From positions 28,431,735-28,495,734 of the forward strand of contig OY747712.1 of NCBI GenBank assembly GCA_963556495.2: 64,000 nt of DNA, given 5' to 3'. Of this stretch, positions 37,516 through 50,184 are shown one piece after another. The notes beneath the pieces were generated by a model. That model had not been told where the DNA came from, did not search any database, and saw only the letters and a list, made by a program, of their open reading frames with translations. Source of the stretch: Valencia hispanica. Lineage: Eukaryota; Chordata; Actinopteri; Cyprinodontiformes; Valenciidae. Positions within the stretch are counted from its first letter, which is position 1. Every line of letters starts with the position of its first letter. Made by a program: the position numbers and the translations under genes.

Positions 37516-40500
37516 AAGGATTAATTGCCACTTTCAATCAAGAGATTCGGACGCTGTTTGAATTCTGCAGAGGAGGTTTATTTTCTATATTTACAACAGG
37601 GAGAGGCTTTGCTATGTCCATTACACAAATTTAAACCTACAAGAAAGCAATGTTTAAATTTTGCAGAGTGCCAGCAGAAATCCTCTGGAACCCTTCAGCA
37701 ATAAGAAAAGAGACCCGGTGTTGGGGAGGAAATGGTTCAGGTCTATGGCTCAGGTCTATGGTTCAGGTCTACAACAACCTCTGGAAAAATCTCCGAAGAG
37801 ACTTTGTCCAGGACCATGTCAAATTTCCTGTTGGAAAACAAGTTCCATGCACAATATCTCTGATTAAACGTTATTTTCAGAAGCTGCATTATAAAGAGCA
37901 AGGTACCCTTTGTGTCTAAGATTGCATTTTTTGTATTGGTTATTTTAATCTTTATTCAATACACTAACAGCCAAAATCACAAAGAATTTGAAGTTGCAAA
38001 ATCAGTGCAAATTCAAGTTTTTGAGTCCTTCTCAAAGTGAAACTAGAAATGGGTGAACTGCATATATGGTCCGCAGGGATGAGAAACGTTTTTCATTTAA
38101 TAAGTGAAATTAGCAGGATGGAATAATACCCTGCAGGTTTTTTTTGTCTTTTTAGAAGTTGACATATAATCGTATGCAGTATATACTTCTATAATAATGT
38201 ATTAATTCTACAATCTGATATATTTTTCTGTCTTTTTTTATGTTTAATTGATTATTTGAACCCGTTTATAATCAAGTTTAGTCTAGTAGTACTGATCACT
38301 TAGCACTACATGGAGAGAGAACTTTCAACTCCACCCCTTTCCTCGACAACAACAGAAACACACACACAAACACACACACACGCGCGCACACACGCACGGA
38401 CGCACGCACGCACGCACGCACGCACAGACAAGAAAAATGGGGGAAGTGAATTCATGGCATAGTTTATTGCTGTGTGACCACATAAGGTCATTTCATGGTT
38501 TGTGGTTTCTTTAGGACGGTTATCTGACTTCTGAGTTCTCAGAAACACGAGCCAAAGTCTGTCTTCAAGTGATAATGAAACAGCAGCATATGGAGTAAAA
38601 GACGTTGCTTCTTTGAATGAACATGCAGAAGAAAAGCATATCTGTTGCTGTGTTTTGGTTTGTTGGGTCCCCCCCCCCAAAAGCCTATGTATCCTAAGGA
38701 AACCTAAATGTCAACATCCAAACAGGGTGACTCAACAATCCCACTGTACATTATTTTTCTGCTTCCCTGTCTGGAAATGTGGGAAGCAATGAGGATCTTA
38801 GAAGGTCCCTGCTGATTAATGGTCAGCCTTTAGTTAAGAAAAATACTTCCCCCACTGCAGCTGGACTGCATCTCTCTGTTGTATTTAAGTAGCAGAGTAG
38901 CAAGGGTAAGTCTAAGAAAGCTGCATGTGTCATATGAGAACCATGCTTGGATTTCTATGTGCTAAAATTTTTAAATAACAGTCTGACTTCATCTGCATCA
39001 AGAAACCCCTTGTGAAAACCTTCAGTTTACATACCAACTAATAGCTGGCTGGTACAACACAAGAAGCAATTCCTTTTAAAGTGAAAGCATGTGTTTCCCC
39101 ATTTTGTTACCTGGACTCAAACATTTAGCAGGGCTGAGTCACTCTTCAGGTCTGTCCCTGAGGAGACTTTATTGGCCAAGCTATTCCTGGACACTTGTCG
39201 AATCCTACTACAACCTCATTTTAGTCACTTTTAATTAGCGCTCACATACAAGAACTCACAGAATCACTGTTGGCTTCTTTCTCGCTTATGTTCCGGTGCA
39301 TAGAGTGTTGTCAGAGAAAGAAGGTCGCTGTGATCGGTACTGCTCTCTTACATGGCCCAGTAATTCCATAAGCCTTTAGTTAATGCTCCTGGTAATGTCA
39401 CAGCTACAAGTATTCCTTTGATATCATGATTGTCTGACCAGTGATCCAACATAAGCTCACTGGTCTTTCCTGCAATTTGTTCAGCCATAGACCTGAGCAG
39501 GATAAAAGGATGTATTATTTGAGCTTTTCCCTCCTAGGTGATATCCACTTTGGAAAACCAGATGGCAACTACATCCATTTTAGAACCGGGTCAAAGCAGA
39601 ATGAATTGAGAGTAAGGTTTCACAGAGGAAATGGGACATATACAAGAGGTCAGTGCAACATAAGGTGAAAATGTGGTGTCCTTGGAAGAAAGAAAAAAGG
39701 TAAAATGGAGTTCTTATTTTATAAGAGCAATACAGTTTCCATCAAAGAAAGGGCAGAATATTGTAAAATATATCCCCTATGATACATTTATCCAGTAACT
39801 GCTGATATTTGTAATGCCTGGTGCAGAACATCCAGCAGTTTTCCCACATTATTCATTCTTATGGCCGAAAGCAAATGAATAGCACCTAACATCCAGAACT
39901 TTCAGAATCAAATATTCAAATATCTCTGCCAGATTGAATGTCTATCCATGCATACAAGATGACTTCAACACACTGGTTCCCGAAGTAGCAAATGGAATAT
40001 ACATATATAAATGATTTTCATATAAAGTACCCTAAAGATGAATTTCCATCAGGGGAAGTGTAGCTTCGCCGAGGCCATTAATCAACTCTTTCTCGAGGTG
40101 ACTGGACACACTCGAGCCTTAACATCTGTTGGGCTGGGCCTAGTGTGACTATGTGGCAATGAACACACTGCCAGTCAGCCAGCACCCTCTGGGCTTGCAC
40201 TACACTTAAGAGTGTTAGTGTGCATGTGGGAGTGTGTGTACATGTGTGCGTGCATTTGCATGTGTGTGAACGGCTGACAGTCAGGCACACCTGCAAGATG
40301 TGGTGAGACTTGCCTCATCAAATCTCTTAAAACCATGCCCTGCAGACACAGAAGAGCACACTGAAAGTTCAGTCAGTCAGTCAGCTGATCAGGAAGTATG
40401 TGTTTCTTTTTTTCTTGTTTTGTTTGTCAGATGAGATGCTACAGACAGTACATTACTGCTAATTCACAGCTGTGCTCTGAACATGCTCCAGAATTTATTT

Positions 40501-40558
40501 GAAGTAAACAAACAACCATTTGCTAAAGGAACTATAAATAACTTAACTGTATAGCCTG
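37516..40558. other. Intergenic non-coding
   Basis: Contains a CA/CACG microsatellite (38357-38426) and otherwise no recognisable gene or element. The 75-codon frame at 39441 (RTGSKQNELRVRFHRGNG) was examined and has no family motif. Confidence 0.45.
38357..38426. repeat. (CA)n-(CACG)n microsatellite
   Basis: CA repeats pass through CGCGCGCA into GCAC repeats. The long minus-strand open frame crossing it (38680-38306) is an artefact of the repeat. Confidence 0.95.
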
Positions 40559-41199
40559 AATACACCATCCCTTGCAAAACAATTTATTCACTACAACTTT
40601 TTTACATTTTGTCACATTGCAACCACATTCTTTCGTTTATATATTTGGAAACACCAAGAGCATTTAAATCAAGTATAAGGGTTTTTCACACTTTCTTTTA
40701 CAAATTCATTCCTTGAAAGTGTGAAGTGCATTTGTATTCAGTGCACCTTGAATAATACTTTGTAGAACCACTTTTCTCTGCAATTACATATGCATATACA
40801 TCTTTTGACATGTCTTTCAAGTTTCCAACAAAATGACCATTCATTCTTCTTTAAAGATTAGTCCAACATCAACGACATTGGATGCAGAGTTTTTGTGAAC
40901 ATCAGTTCTCAAGTGCACATGGATTCTTAATTATATTTAGGCCTGGACTTTGACTTGGTCATTTTAACATTCCAGTGCATTGCATTCCGTTTACATCAAT
41001 GCCAAAATCTTTAAGGGTCTTATCTGTACAGAAGACCTTCTTTAATATGTTTGCTGTTTACCACTACATTGCCTGTGGTACACTGAAAACAAGACATATT
41101 TTAGTTGTCTTACAAATAAACACATTAAAATTTGTGTTGTTTTATCAATACAAAATATGGAAACGTTCTAGCGGCATCAATACTTTTACAAGGTGCATT
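40559..41199 (-). mobile_element. Decayed, internally deleted Tc1-like element
   Basis: The left end CACCATCCCTTGCAAAACAA and the reversed right end TGCACCTTGTAAAAGTATTG are Tc1-type ends, each next to TA. Inside, 40610-40640 has TTTTGTCACATTGCAACCAC and 40755-40785 has AATACTTTGTAGAACCAC, both standard for fish Tc1-like repeats. The middle of the transposase is deleted. Confidence 0.6.
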
Positions 41200-42580
41200 A
41201 TACATGCTAACAAGATGTACTTTCTGAGTTCACCCAGGCTCACATTGTACATTATGTGAGCAGATATACAGTTCATGAGGAAGTACATTTAAGCTTGAAT
41301 ACCTTTCCTTGGAGGAGGAAAGATGAACCCTATTTTGTCCCTTTCTTACTTGAATAAAAATCATATTTTGCTTGACTGAGCTAAAAGAGAGCTTTGACCA
41401 CAGTGCAACAGACAGAAAGTCAATGTTTGTGAGCATATACACTTCACATGACATGTCGCTTTCATATCTTACGTTCATGCGACTCTTTCACCTGGTGTTG
41501 TTCTCTATAGCATGGCAGTTTTCATTTCCCTTTTTTATTCTCATTTGGGGACTTCGGGATGGGTGGACTCTTGTTTTGTTATTATGCAAGCTGTCTCCAC
41601 CTTTCCTGCAACATATCCTGGTGTTGCAAGGTCTTCATGTCAGGTAATGTAATGCAGTATGGGAAGTTTATTTCTAACTCCTTGAGTAAATAATTGTTAT
41701 GCTTGCAAATATGAACTTTCTGTCTTTCTGGCTGACGTCATTCTGTGCTTATTGTGTGGGTAAAGTAAGGCAGCCTCAAGAATCCAGCACACCGTGCAAG
41801 CATAGACAGAGGGCCCATTCTTACACAGAGTGGGCAGGGACTAAAACACACATACACACACTCACACAAAGAGGAGGAGGAGGAGGAGGAGGAGTACGGA
41901 AAATACAAGTAGAGAGAGAGCAAAACAGGAACAGAAAGTGAAGACTTGTCAAGATGTCTGGGTAAGGGGGACCAGAACAGAACAGAACACAGCAGAAGCC
42001 AGATGCCAAACCAAAAAGAACAAAAGTCTAAGCAGCTGACTGGATTAGACAGGAGGGTTGACCTGACCTACTGCCACAGAAGCGCCTGCGGGTAAGGTGC
42101 TGCTTTGAAATACTTCTTGAGTGCCATTAACTTCTCTAAGACAGTTCTAAGTGGTTTATTTGAATATGTGAGATAATTTTACAGAAAAGGTATGGTTCTA
42201 ACTCAAACTTCGTTACCCCCCCCCAAAAAAAAACACACAAAAAAAACCCAGTGTTGTTTGACTGTGGTCAGACACGGCAGGATATCTGATGGGTTGCAAC
42301 AATGTGCTGATGAGTTTTTTCCTGCCTTTGAATTTTCCAGACTGTCACTAAAATAACCTTCTGGTCTTTTTTCAAACAAAAGCATTCAGTAAAATTTAGC
42401 ACAAACTAAAACACTTATCTTTCAGTGGTCATGTATACTGTATTTATTAATTTACAAAGAATGACAGCTTCCTTTACTTCTTCCTTCATGGATGTCCTCT
42501 GACTCACTCATTTCACTCAGCTAGAATCAAGTTGATATAAGCCTGAAATGTAATCACATTGTATTCTTCCTTCTGCTTAA
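41200..42580. other. Intergenic; possible first non-coding exon of the KIAA0040 homologue
   Basis: A purine-rich stretch with CA and GAG repeats (41847-41893) is followed by a balanced segment ending GCCTGCGG|GTAAGG at 42091/42092, a strong donor sequence. As the downstream gene has its CDS in one exon and its human counterpart has non-coding upstream exons, this could be exon 1. This is inference only. Confidence 0.3.
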
Positions 42581-43260
42581 AGGGATAGTTCGCATTTTTA
42601 GACATGAAGTTGTATCCCATCCTCACCATCCGCTTAGTGCATATACACTGACCCATATCTGTGGTCACTTCCTGGTCAGAGCTCTGGCCATTAGAAGTCT
42701 TTCAAAAAAGTAGTCCCGGCTAGTTTCGGGGGCCAACAAACTGTGCCGTTTTGCTTCGTAAAACTATATGCGTTTGAAAACGTGATTCATTTGCATCACA
42801 AAAAAAAAAACACCGGCCAAAATTCGCAACTCACTATTACCCGGCACTATTTTCTTTAGATTCCAATCAATCCGCGCTGCGGCCATCAACTGTTTGTTGT
42901 GACAACAAACAGGAAAAGCTTTAATAAATTGAATGTCAAACAATGAGAACAATTGATAAATTAAAAGCAAATGTCTAAGCAGTCTGCATTTATCGATGAT
43001 CGGTTTATTGTGAGTAAAGAGGGATCTGCTCTGACTGTGTGCTCAGGGGCAAATCATTAAAGATTCCTACAATGCCTTCTGTCACTCCTCTGCCTTTTAG
43101 GTCACACGTGCTCCCTAAAAAGCAGCAGAGGGCCATTTTTAGGGCAATCAAAACAGCCCCTTCCTGGCTTTGTGTGCCTCAGAAATTGTCTTTTCCTGTG
43201 CATCAGTGGCTCAAGGAGAGCACTGTGTCATGAGAAACTGAAGAGACCACTTAAAGTCAA
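42581..43260. mobile_element. Left part of a dispersed fish DNA repeat
   Basis: TTAAAGGGATAGTTCGCATT at 42579 and the following ATGAAGTTGTATCCCATCC resemble the start of an abundant fish non-autonomous DNA element. The matching inverted end was not found, so the right limit is uncertain. Confidence 0.35.
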
Positions 43261-44727
43261 GGAAAGGGATCTTAGCTAGATAGATAGACATGAAAGACAT
43301 GATACAATATGTTCAAAAGCCAGGGTTGGTTTAAAATTTATTCTGAATATTGTTCGTGGTTTGGCTAAATTTAAAAGACTAGTTTAAGCTGCCATAATGT
43401 CACAAAATTAACCTCAGATTGGGCTAGCGTTCTCCATGTTAGTGGCTGTGGTTACCCAGTCCAAGTCCAAGTCCAAGCATGAAACAATTGTAACAGTAAA
43501 AAAAGTCTAACCATATTCACAGCACAAAGATTATGCATCTTTTTGTAGAAACAAATTGATAACGTAGCTTCGGACTATGCTATCAAACTCTTTTAATTGT
43601 ATCATATTTTTTCTGTTGGCATACACACAGACAGTGATATCTTTATAGTGATCTGTTTTCTCAAATAAGAGCCTATGACTTATCCATTCCATTTTCTGAC
43701 TTTACCCACTGATTCATTGTTCGCTGTCTTTGTCATGTGGCCAGACTAAATAGATATACCTCCCATGATTTGTGCCTCTGTCTCTTCCACAAATGCATTG
43801 CTCTTTGACTCTGGATTGTCATGTATATAATGTAAGTAAGATCCAGTGAATGCAAGTGTGCTATTGTTCAACCAGACTCATTACAACTTGATGTGTACCA
43901 GCAGACAGTTATCATAAAAGATGAAGCAGAGACAACAGCAGTGCCCACTGTATGGGACGCTTATGTGTCGAAAAATTATTTCAAGTTGTTTCCATCCAAT
44001 GCTGTTATGAGTAAGTAGTGGTTTTAAGATGAAAAGTTTCCAGAATGACAAACACACAGTGCTTCAGTTCTTAAAATACTTCAGGTTTAAAATATGTAAG
44101 TCCAAAGTTCCGTGGAAGTAAAGTCTCAGAAATGACATCATTGGGTCACAAATGCTGAAACTCTGTGAGGTGTGCTTCACTTTATGGTGTGACATTATAC
44201 ATGGGATTAACCATAGCGACAGAAAATATATCTGAGTAAATAAGGGTAAATACAGTACTAAAAAACAGTTGAGATCTTGAAACCTGTGGACTTTTCATCT
44301 AACTTTTTGGGAAATGTTTGAAACTCTACCAAAATGAAACTGAGTAAGACAGAATGGGGATCTTGGTAACATTTATAAAATTAAAATACTGTTTTTATAA
44401 GCTTTCTGTAGTCAATTTTGTTTGTATCATACAGACACCTTCAAGAAGAGAGTGGATGTCTGGTCTTCTAATACAGAAGTGGTGCCCCTAATATTAATTG
44501 ATTAAACTTGAACCTCATCAATAATTATATTAATATTAAATTATTGATGGTTATATAAACCAGACAATATTTGCTCACTCTGTGTCACAACACTGGGCTA
44601 AGTAGTAAAAGCACAAGACTTTTGCTCAGTGGCCAAAATCCTATTTTATGGTCAAACTAATTATTCCATTTAGTTTGGAAATCAAGATCCCAGAATCTGG
44701 ATGAAGAGGGAGAGGCACAGAGTCCAG
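43261..44727. other. Intergenic non-coding, nothing recognised
   Basis: AT-rich, with a short GATA run at 43277-43289. No gene or repeat ends are seen. Confidence 0.5.
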
Positions 44728-45928
44728 GGCCCTCATTTATCAAAAGTTCATAGAAACCGTCCTATATTCTATCCTACGAATGAAAGGCAAAATGTATGTA
44801 TGAACAGTCAAAATCCGGATTTCTCATGTGGCAAGTCGTATGCATGTTTCTTTGTTGATAAATCCCACATGTGCATACCTAGGTCTTTGACCCCTTTCGC
44901 AGTGATTTGAATACAGAAACGCCCTCAACTAATCATATTTAGTCACACCACATCCTCCAACACAGGCACTAAATCCTTGGATTCTTCCCCGAAAATAATG
45001 GCCAAGAGAGCGAAAAAAGGAATTTCAGGGACACTGAGATCGAGTTGAAACATAAGTGGGGCAAAAAAAAACCATGATAAACAGACTTTTTGAAAATTGT
45101 CATAGTTACCACAAATTAATTTTAACACAGATAGTTTTTGCTCTCTGTTATCATTGGTTCCTCTGCTTCATGCCCCTCCAGCACACAGCAGTTATATTGC
45201 TGCTGCAGACATCACAAATGTGGCAAAGAATCGATTTATTTGCTGTTATTCACTTCTGTGGTAATAGTTAACTTCTTTGAACAAATTAAATCATGTACAT
45301 TTATTTTTTGGGGGAAAAAAGGGTTTAATACCAAAATGAATACAAAAAAACGTCCCTCAGCACACAGCTGTGGCAGATCTTCTAACAGAGGTGCAAATTT
45401 GACATGCGTGTGACCAGCCTTATTGGAGACACTGCTTTGGCTGGCATCATAACGCATGGAGACAGCAACAATCTGCCTAACCGATAAACAAGACCATCTC
45501 AGTTTTCACAGTAGAGTTTGCAAGCCTTTCATTTGTGAGTGTGACAACATCCTTTTAAACTGAAGCGCTTGATGTGACAAATAAGAAAGCACACGGAGAG
45601 TACAGACCTCCGTGAAGCACCTCGCACCCCTCACCCCCTAGGTTGTAATTCACAGGAACTCCATTAATGAGCACCCCCAAAATTTAATCATTTATTCCTT
45701 GGCAAATTTCTAACATTTCCTGAAAATGTTATCCGAATCTGTCCATAACTTTCTCTTATTTATTAAAAGACAGACAGACTGCAACATGAACTCCTTAACG
45801 GATATGATAAACTGATGAACATTTCTATGCACAAGTATAAGATGGTAAATACCACACTATGCTTGAAGTTGTTCCTACACACGAAATACGCACAGATGTC
45901 TGCGTGAGTATGGTTGATAAATGGGGCC
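44728..45928 (+). mobile_element. PIF/Harbinger-type element with 3-bp target duplication
   Basis: The left end is GGCCCTCATTTATCAA and the reversed right end is GGCCCCATTTATCAA, flanked by CAG at 44725-44727 and 45929-45931. A 3-bp duplication and a GGGCCC-TTTATCAA end are typical of Harbinger elements in fish. The 1.2-kb interior has no transposase. Near 44998 ATGGCCAAGAGAGCGAAAAA starts MAKRAKKG, and after one frame change continues as FRDTEIE, which resembles the start of the Myb/SANT-like second protein of Harbinger elements. So it is probably a deletion derivative rather than a pure MITE. Confidence 0.65.
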
Positions 45929-45931
45929 CAG

Positions 45932-47450
45932 GTCTTCCACAGGTACAAGGGAATTTTCCACATTTAGGGATGATTTTGGGAGCCATGTCACATGCCGCCT
46001 TTGTTTCCATGTGACTTATTAAGTCAGTGCACCCATCTAGACTTTAGAGTACATCATGATTCTGTCTGCTGGGAAGCTTTATCAAGATACATATTTTCTA
46101 ATATGACTTGGCACCTGCTCACACAGCAAAAAGTACCAATACTTTGTTTGATGACTATGCTGTCACCATGCTTGATTAGCAAACTTACCTTACCACCATG
46201 GATGATCAGAATCTTTTTTAATATAGTGTTACAATGTGAAGTGAATTACTGAAATAAATGTATCCTTAGATAATATTTTAATGAGATGCTCTTATGCACT
46301 TGTACAGTATGTAAAATATTTGCCTTGAAATGTATTAGAGTTGGTACATAAATCTAATGAGATTGTATATAATTCATCTTTATAAAGAAAAAGAAGCTAC
46401 TTATTTTAATTTAATGTCTGACAACCAAAGTGCATCTGGTTTTGTGTTATTTTGTCCTCACTGGAACATTTACAGTGACATTTAAGCCTCATGACTCATG
46501 TTTCACTTAATTAAGCATTCTCATTTTAAAGTTATTATTTGGTAATACTTCAACTAGTTTCATGTTTTCTCTCATTTCACACAAACCAAATTTCAAGGCA
46601 AACATAAGTGTGCATAAAGAATCCTGCAAAAGTACACATACAACTTGTTAATTTGATTCTAAATAGGAGGAACTCCAAAATAACTGCAAATATTTTAGAT
46701 ATGTTGTCTTTGATATGAGTCTGCTTGTTTATTTAGACTCTACTTTACATTAAGCGAGTGACTTCCTGTTCAGCACAGGAGCAGGGTGAGTGGGGGAAGT
46801 TTAGTGGCTCTCTGTGGGTATACTTATTTCACAGATGAGGTGCAATGGATGATGACAGCAAAGCCAAATCTATTTCCTCTCCTCTTGCAGGTGCATCATC
46901 TCCTCTCTCTCTCTATCAGGAGCGAGTAAATGTGAGGTGAAAGTCTTCTCTCCTTCCTGCAACCAGAATGCAAAGACTGCTCAAAGCGTCAGCGCCTCTA
47001 AAGAGAACACTTGAGTGAAATGGTGTTTGAAACCATTTAAAAAAACAATTTAAGCAAAGATGTTGCCTCAAGGCTTCAGACTCAAACTGTTTCATTTCAA
47101 AAAGGAGCAGTTTGGTTTCATTTACTGAGTTTAATTTTGCATATCCGAAGCAGAAAGTTTCTTGTGAAGAGCTGCTTATTAGAAGGTTAAACAGGTCAAA
47201 AGGAAGTATTTATAAGTACTAAGGTCTTTTCATTCATCTGCTCCATTGGAAACCATTAGCTGTGGACAGTCCCTTAAAAAAGCGATTGCCCTTTTAGAGA
47301 TTTATTTTGTTTCTTCTTTTTTTGTCACATCAGTCAAATATAATCTGATTGAAGATAGAAAAAAGTTATTGAAAGTGTAAATACAATTGATAAGGGATAA
47401 AGATCGAAACCAAAACCTGTTAAAATAAATTCCCCCATAAAACTAAATTT
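45932..47450. other. Intergenic; possible 46-bp non-coding exon at 46891-46936
   Basis: TATTTCCTCTCCTCTTGCAG ending at 46890 is a very good splice acceptor, and GTGAG|GTGAAA at 46936/46937 is an acceptable donor. The piece between would be an untranslated exon of the KIAA0040 homologue. Nothing else is recognised. Confidence 0.3.
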
Positions 47451-47564
47451 AATTGAAAAGCCCTTCGCATGAACAACTTCCATCAAGCATTTGGAATGAC
47501 TAGCAGAGAGTCTTTCATTTGTGGATGAACTTTAGCCCACTCTTCTTTTCAGAATTATTTTATT

Positions 47565-47660
47565 TAAAAAAAAATCAGTTTATTTATATAGCACCAATAC
47601 ACAACACGTCATCTCAAGGCACTTTACAAGAAAAGTCATTTCAATTCAATCATACATACA
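47565..47660 (-). repeat. LINE/SINE tail fragment
   Basis: CAGTTTATTTATATAGCACC then CATCTCAAGGCACTTTACAA is a tail shared by many fish retroposons, in reverse orientation. It is different from the GGCAAGGCA tail of the L2 copies in this window. Confidence 0.5.
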
Positions 47661-47668
47661 TTTTAATT

Positions 47669-48223
47669 CACCTGTTTCGAATGTTATCATCCCATTAAAT
47701 GGCCGTTATTAGCGCTCATCACTCCCATACAATAGCTTCAGAATGGGCCTCCTCTACATCCTAGCATGTTATTAGCGGTCATCACTCCCATACAATAGCT
47801 TCAGAATGTGCCTCCTCTACATCCTAGCATGTTATTAGCGGTCATCACTCCCATACAATAGCTTCAGAATGTTCCTCCTCTACCTCCTGCTCGGTAGGTC
47901 GTTATCTTGTGACTTTAGGTTTAGGAACTTGTCCTGAGTTTTTAGCACGAGGGTTTGGGGGTGGGGTAAGGTTATAACTAAATATCCATCGTTACCTAAA
48001 TTATAAACACAGGTTTTAAATAAAGTTAACAAAAAGGAAGCTTCCGGTTTTAGACGTGGGCGATGCTGAAAAAATTCAAATGCATATTATCAGCAATAAG
48101 AATGGTAGATGCGTACCTTCTAGCCTGCTATGAGGTAGAGGAGGCCCATTCTGAAGCTACTGTATGGGAGTGATGACCGCTAATAACTGCCATTTAATAG
48201 GTTGATAACATTTGAATTGGGTG
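47669..48223. mobile_element. Foldback-type element with perfect 8-bp target duplication and tandem-repeat left arm
   Basis: TTTTAATT occurs at 47661-47668 and 48224-48231. Inside these, the left arm (CACCTGTTTCGAATGTTATC onward) and the reversed right arm (CACCCAATTCAAATGTTATC onward) match for about 100 bp, including CATCACTCCCATACA-TAGC and TTCAGAATGGGCCTCCTCTA. The left arm contains three tandem units of about 63 bp (47707-47895) where the right arm has one. An 8-bp duplication fits the hAT group. There is no coding capacity. Confidence 0.75.
47707..47895. repeat. 63-bp tandem repeat, three units
   Basis: Each unit begins TTATTAGCG(C/G)TCATCACTCC and ends at CATCCTAGCATG (diverged in the third). 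The units are parts of the element's own inverted repeat, amplified on one side only. Confidence 0.85.
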
Positions 48224-49150
48224 TTTTAATTAATCCTTCAGCTCATTATTCCTATCAGATTTAATCCAGTCACACAGGAGAGTTTAAAAACATGAATGTC
48301 CTGTTTGAGATCAGGCCACATCAGCTCAGTCAGATGCAGGCAAAGACTGTACCAAGCCCATATCCAAACCTTTGATTTTATGGGGCCCCATTCAGAAGTG
48401 AAAGTGCTGGTGTGCTTTGGGTTGTAGTCCTGCTAAAATAATTCAGGTGTGCTTTAGTGTAAGGCCACAAAGTAAAAACCTGATATTTATCAACAGGATT
48501 GTGTGCCAGAGAAAAAAAATGGCTCCAAGTCATTCAGCTCTTGAAGTAGAAGAGCAACCTCAGACCATCACACTACCCTCACCATGTTTAACTTGTGATA
48601 AAACGTTCATTTTCTGAGGTTCTGGGATAAACATGTTGCAAAGTTGTTCACTTTTGTCTCGTGAAAGTTTTGTCTGATCTTTTGTCTTCCACTGGTGCCG
48701 GTTATGGCTGAAAGGTTTTCCACTGTTCTGTTTTCTTGCTCTCACTGTGGTTCGCTGGAGTTCCTAAACCTTAGAAATGACTTTGTGAGCTGTGAACTGA
48801 ATTTAATAAATTTATTTCCCATATGCCATAGGGCATGGTGTGTTGCTTTTTGAGATGTTTATATAGTATTTTGGCTTATTTCATGTTTTCATACAGGTTT
48901 GTAGTAATCATACCGGGGTGTGGCTAATAATACTGAATATAAGAAAATAGGTAAATTGCTTTTAACTCATGATGTAAAATAAGAGGCAATAGGTTTTTAC
49001 ACAGTGACATTTTTTTCATTTAATAAACATAATTAGAAATTGGAAACAGATTTTTGTTTGTGCTGGTGGTATTTTGAACCTTTATGAGGCAAAATATCTA
49101 AAACACAAGAAATCTGTAACAAGCCAAAAACTTTTCACACCACAGTACAG

Positions 49151-50184
49151 TCAGATACTGTAGGTCTAGCAGTTCTCACAATGGTCTTTCAGACCCACTC
49201 CCTTTCCCAGTTTTCTCTGACACACTGTCACACTCTCCATCTCAGTGGGACTCTTAGAAAGATTGGTTACCTCTGTCTCCCTCTCGCCTTCCCTCAGACA
49301 CAATCTCCTCTCGATTTTGTCCTCCCTTTTTCACTTTGCCTCCGTCTTCTCTCAGTGGGACCCTTGAAGGGATCTGCCCTGCATCCTGAATGACTGCTCT
49401 GCAATATTAATGAAAGAAAAGCTGAACAGAAAAAAATATATTCTATGCTGACATTGACAAGAGGAAGGAGAGCAGCAGTGGAGAAGTTAAAAGCAGAAAG
49501 ATGGATTGGAGCAGGGAAAGACAAAGAGGGTGGGAAGATAAGCCTGTCTGGCTGAAAGCAAATTTCTGTCTGTGTTAATTTTCCTTCTCTTCTGTTTGTT
49601 TCACAGCCTCAACAATTCAGCAGAGTGACAAAACCAAACCGAAAGCTAAAGGGCAAGAAGACGTGAGAAAACAATTAGAGGAATGCTGACCTGCATAAAC
49701 AAACTCAACTTAAGATTTATTTTCCCTCCAGATCAAATCAGAAAAAAAAAAAACACTCCCACAAACAAGCAATGTTTTGGTGTTTTTAACTGCAAAAGAG
49801 ACATGTTCTAACAGCATACATAAAGTGAACTTCCAGAGAGTAACATAAACGGCACTGGACTGAGCAGATTCATCACGCAGAGCTGTGCCTCAGGGTAACT
49901 ATCTGATGTTGGATCTTCATGAAGAATGAGGAGCACGTGAACTTCATTGTCAAGCCACTGAAAGTCTCTGTCCTGATGGCTGATGGACTGATTGTGCTCG
50001 GAGAGCTAAATGAAATATCAATCAGCTTTTAAAGTTGAAGCAACTCATTCAGATGAATAGTTTAAGGACGTTATTTTAGTGTATTGGCATAATTTCTTTT
50101 TTTAAATCATTATATAGACCCCTTATCTCTATAAAGCTTTCAGTTAAACATTTTGGGAGTAACTTAGCTCGCAGGCCAACCGTT
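49151..50184 (+). other. Upstream region and probable 5' UTR of the KIAA0040 homologue
   Basis: TTCTCTTCTGTTTGTTTCACAG ending at 49606 is a good splice acceptor. The sequence from 49607 could run as one exon through the ATG at 50185, or be spliced again at a weaker acceptor ending CTCGCAG at 50174. Several upstream ATGs would then be uORFs. No TATA box is placed. Confidence 0.35.

Larger units (their letters stand above)
47455..49150 (-). mobile_element. Old Tc1-like transposon interrupted by later repeats
   Basis: The left arm, about 47462-47560, has GAACTTTAGCCCACTCTTCTTT and the right part, 48240-49150, is collinear with minus-strand fish Tc1-like sequence: CACCATGTTT with CAGACCATCACACTACC at 48563, TTTTGTCTCGTGAAAG at 48653, CTCACTGTGGTTCGCTGGAG at 48741, and the terminal part CTTTTCACACCACAGTACAG at 49130. 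Between the arms lie a LINE/SINE-tail piece (about 47565-47660) and the foldback element. Stops and indels are frequent. Confidence 0.6.

Noticed and set aside
38306..38680. 124-codon minus-strand frame
   Set aside because: Its middle is a CA/CACG microsatellite (repeated Ala-Cys-Val-Arg); the rest has no family motif and no splice context.
39441..39668. Possible extra fibrinogen-like exon (GDIHFGKPDGNYIHFRTGSK)
   Set aside because: GN, FG and H residues superficially recall tenascin sequence, but no conserved block, Cys or splice frame fits; the tnr stop codon lies 12 kb upstream.
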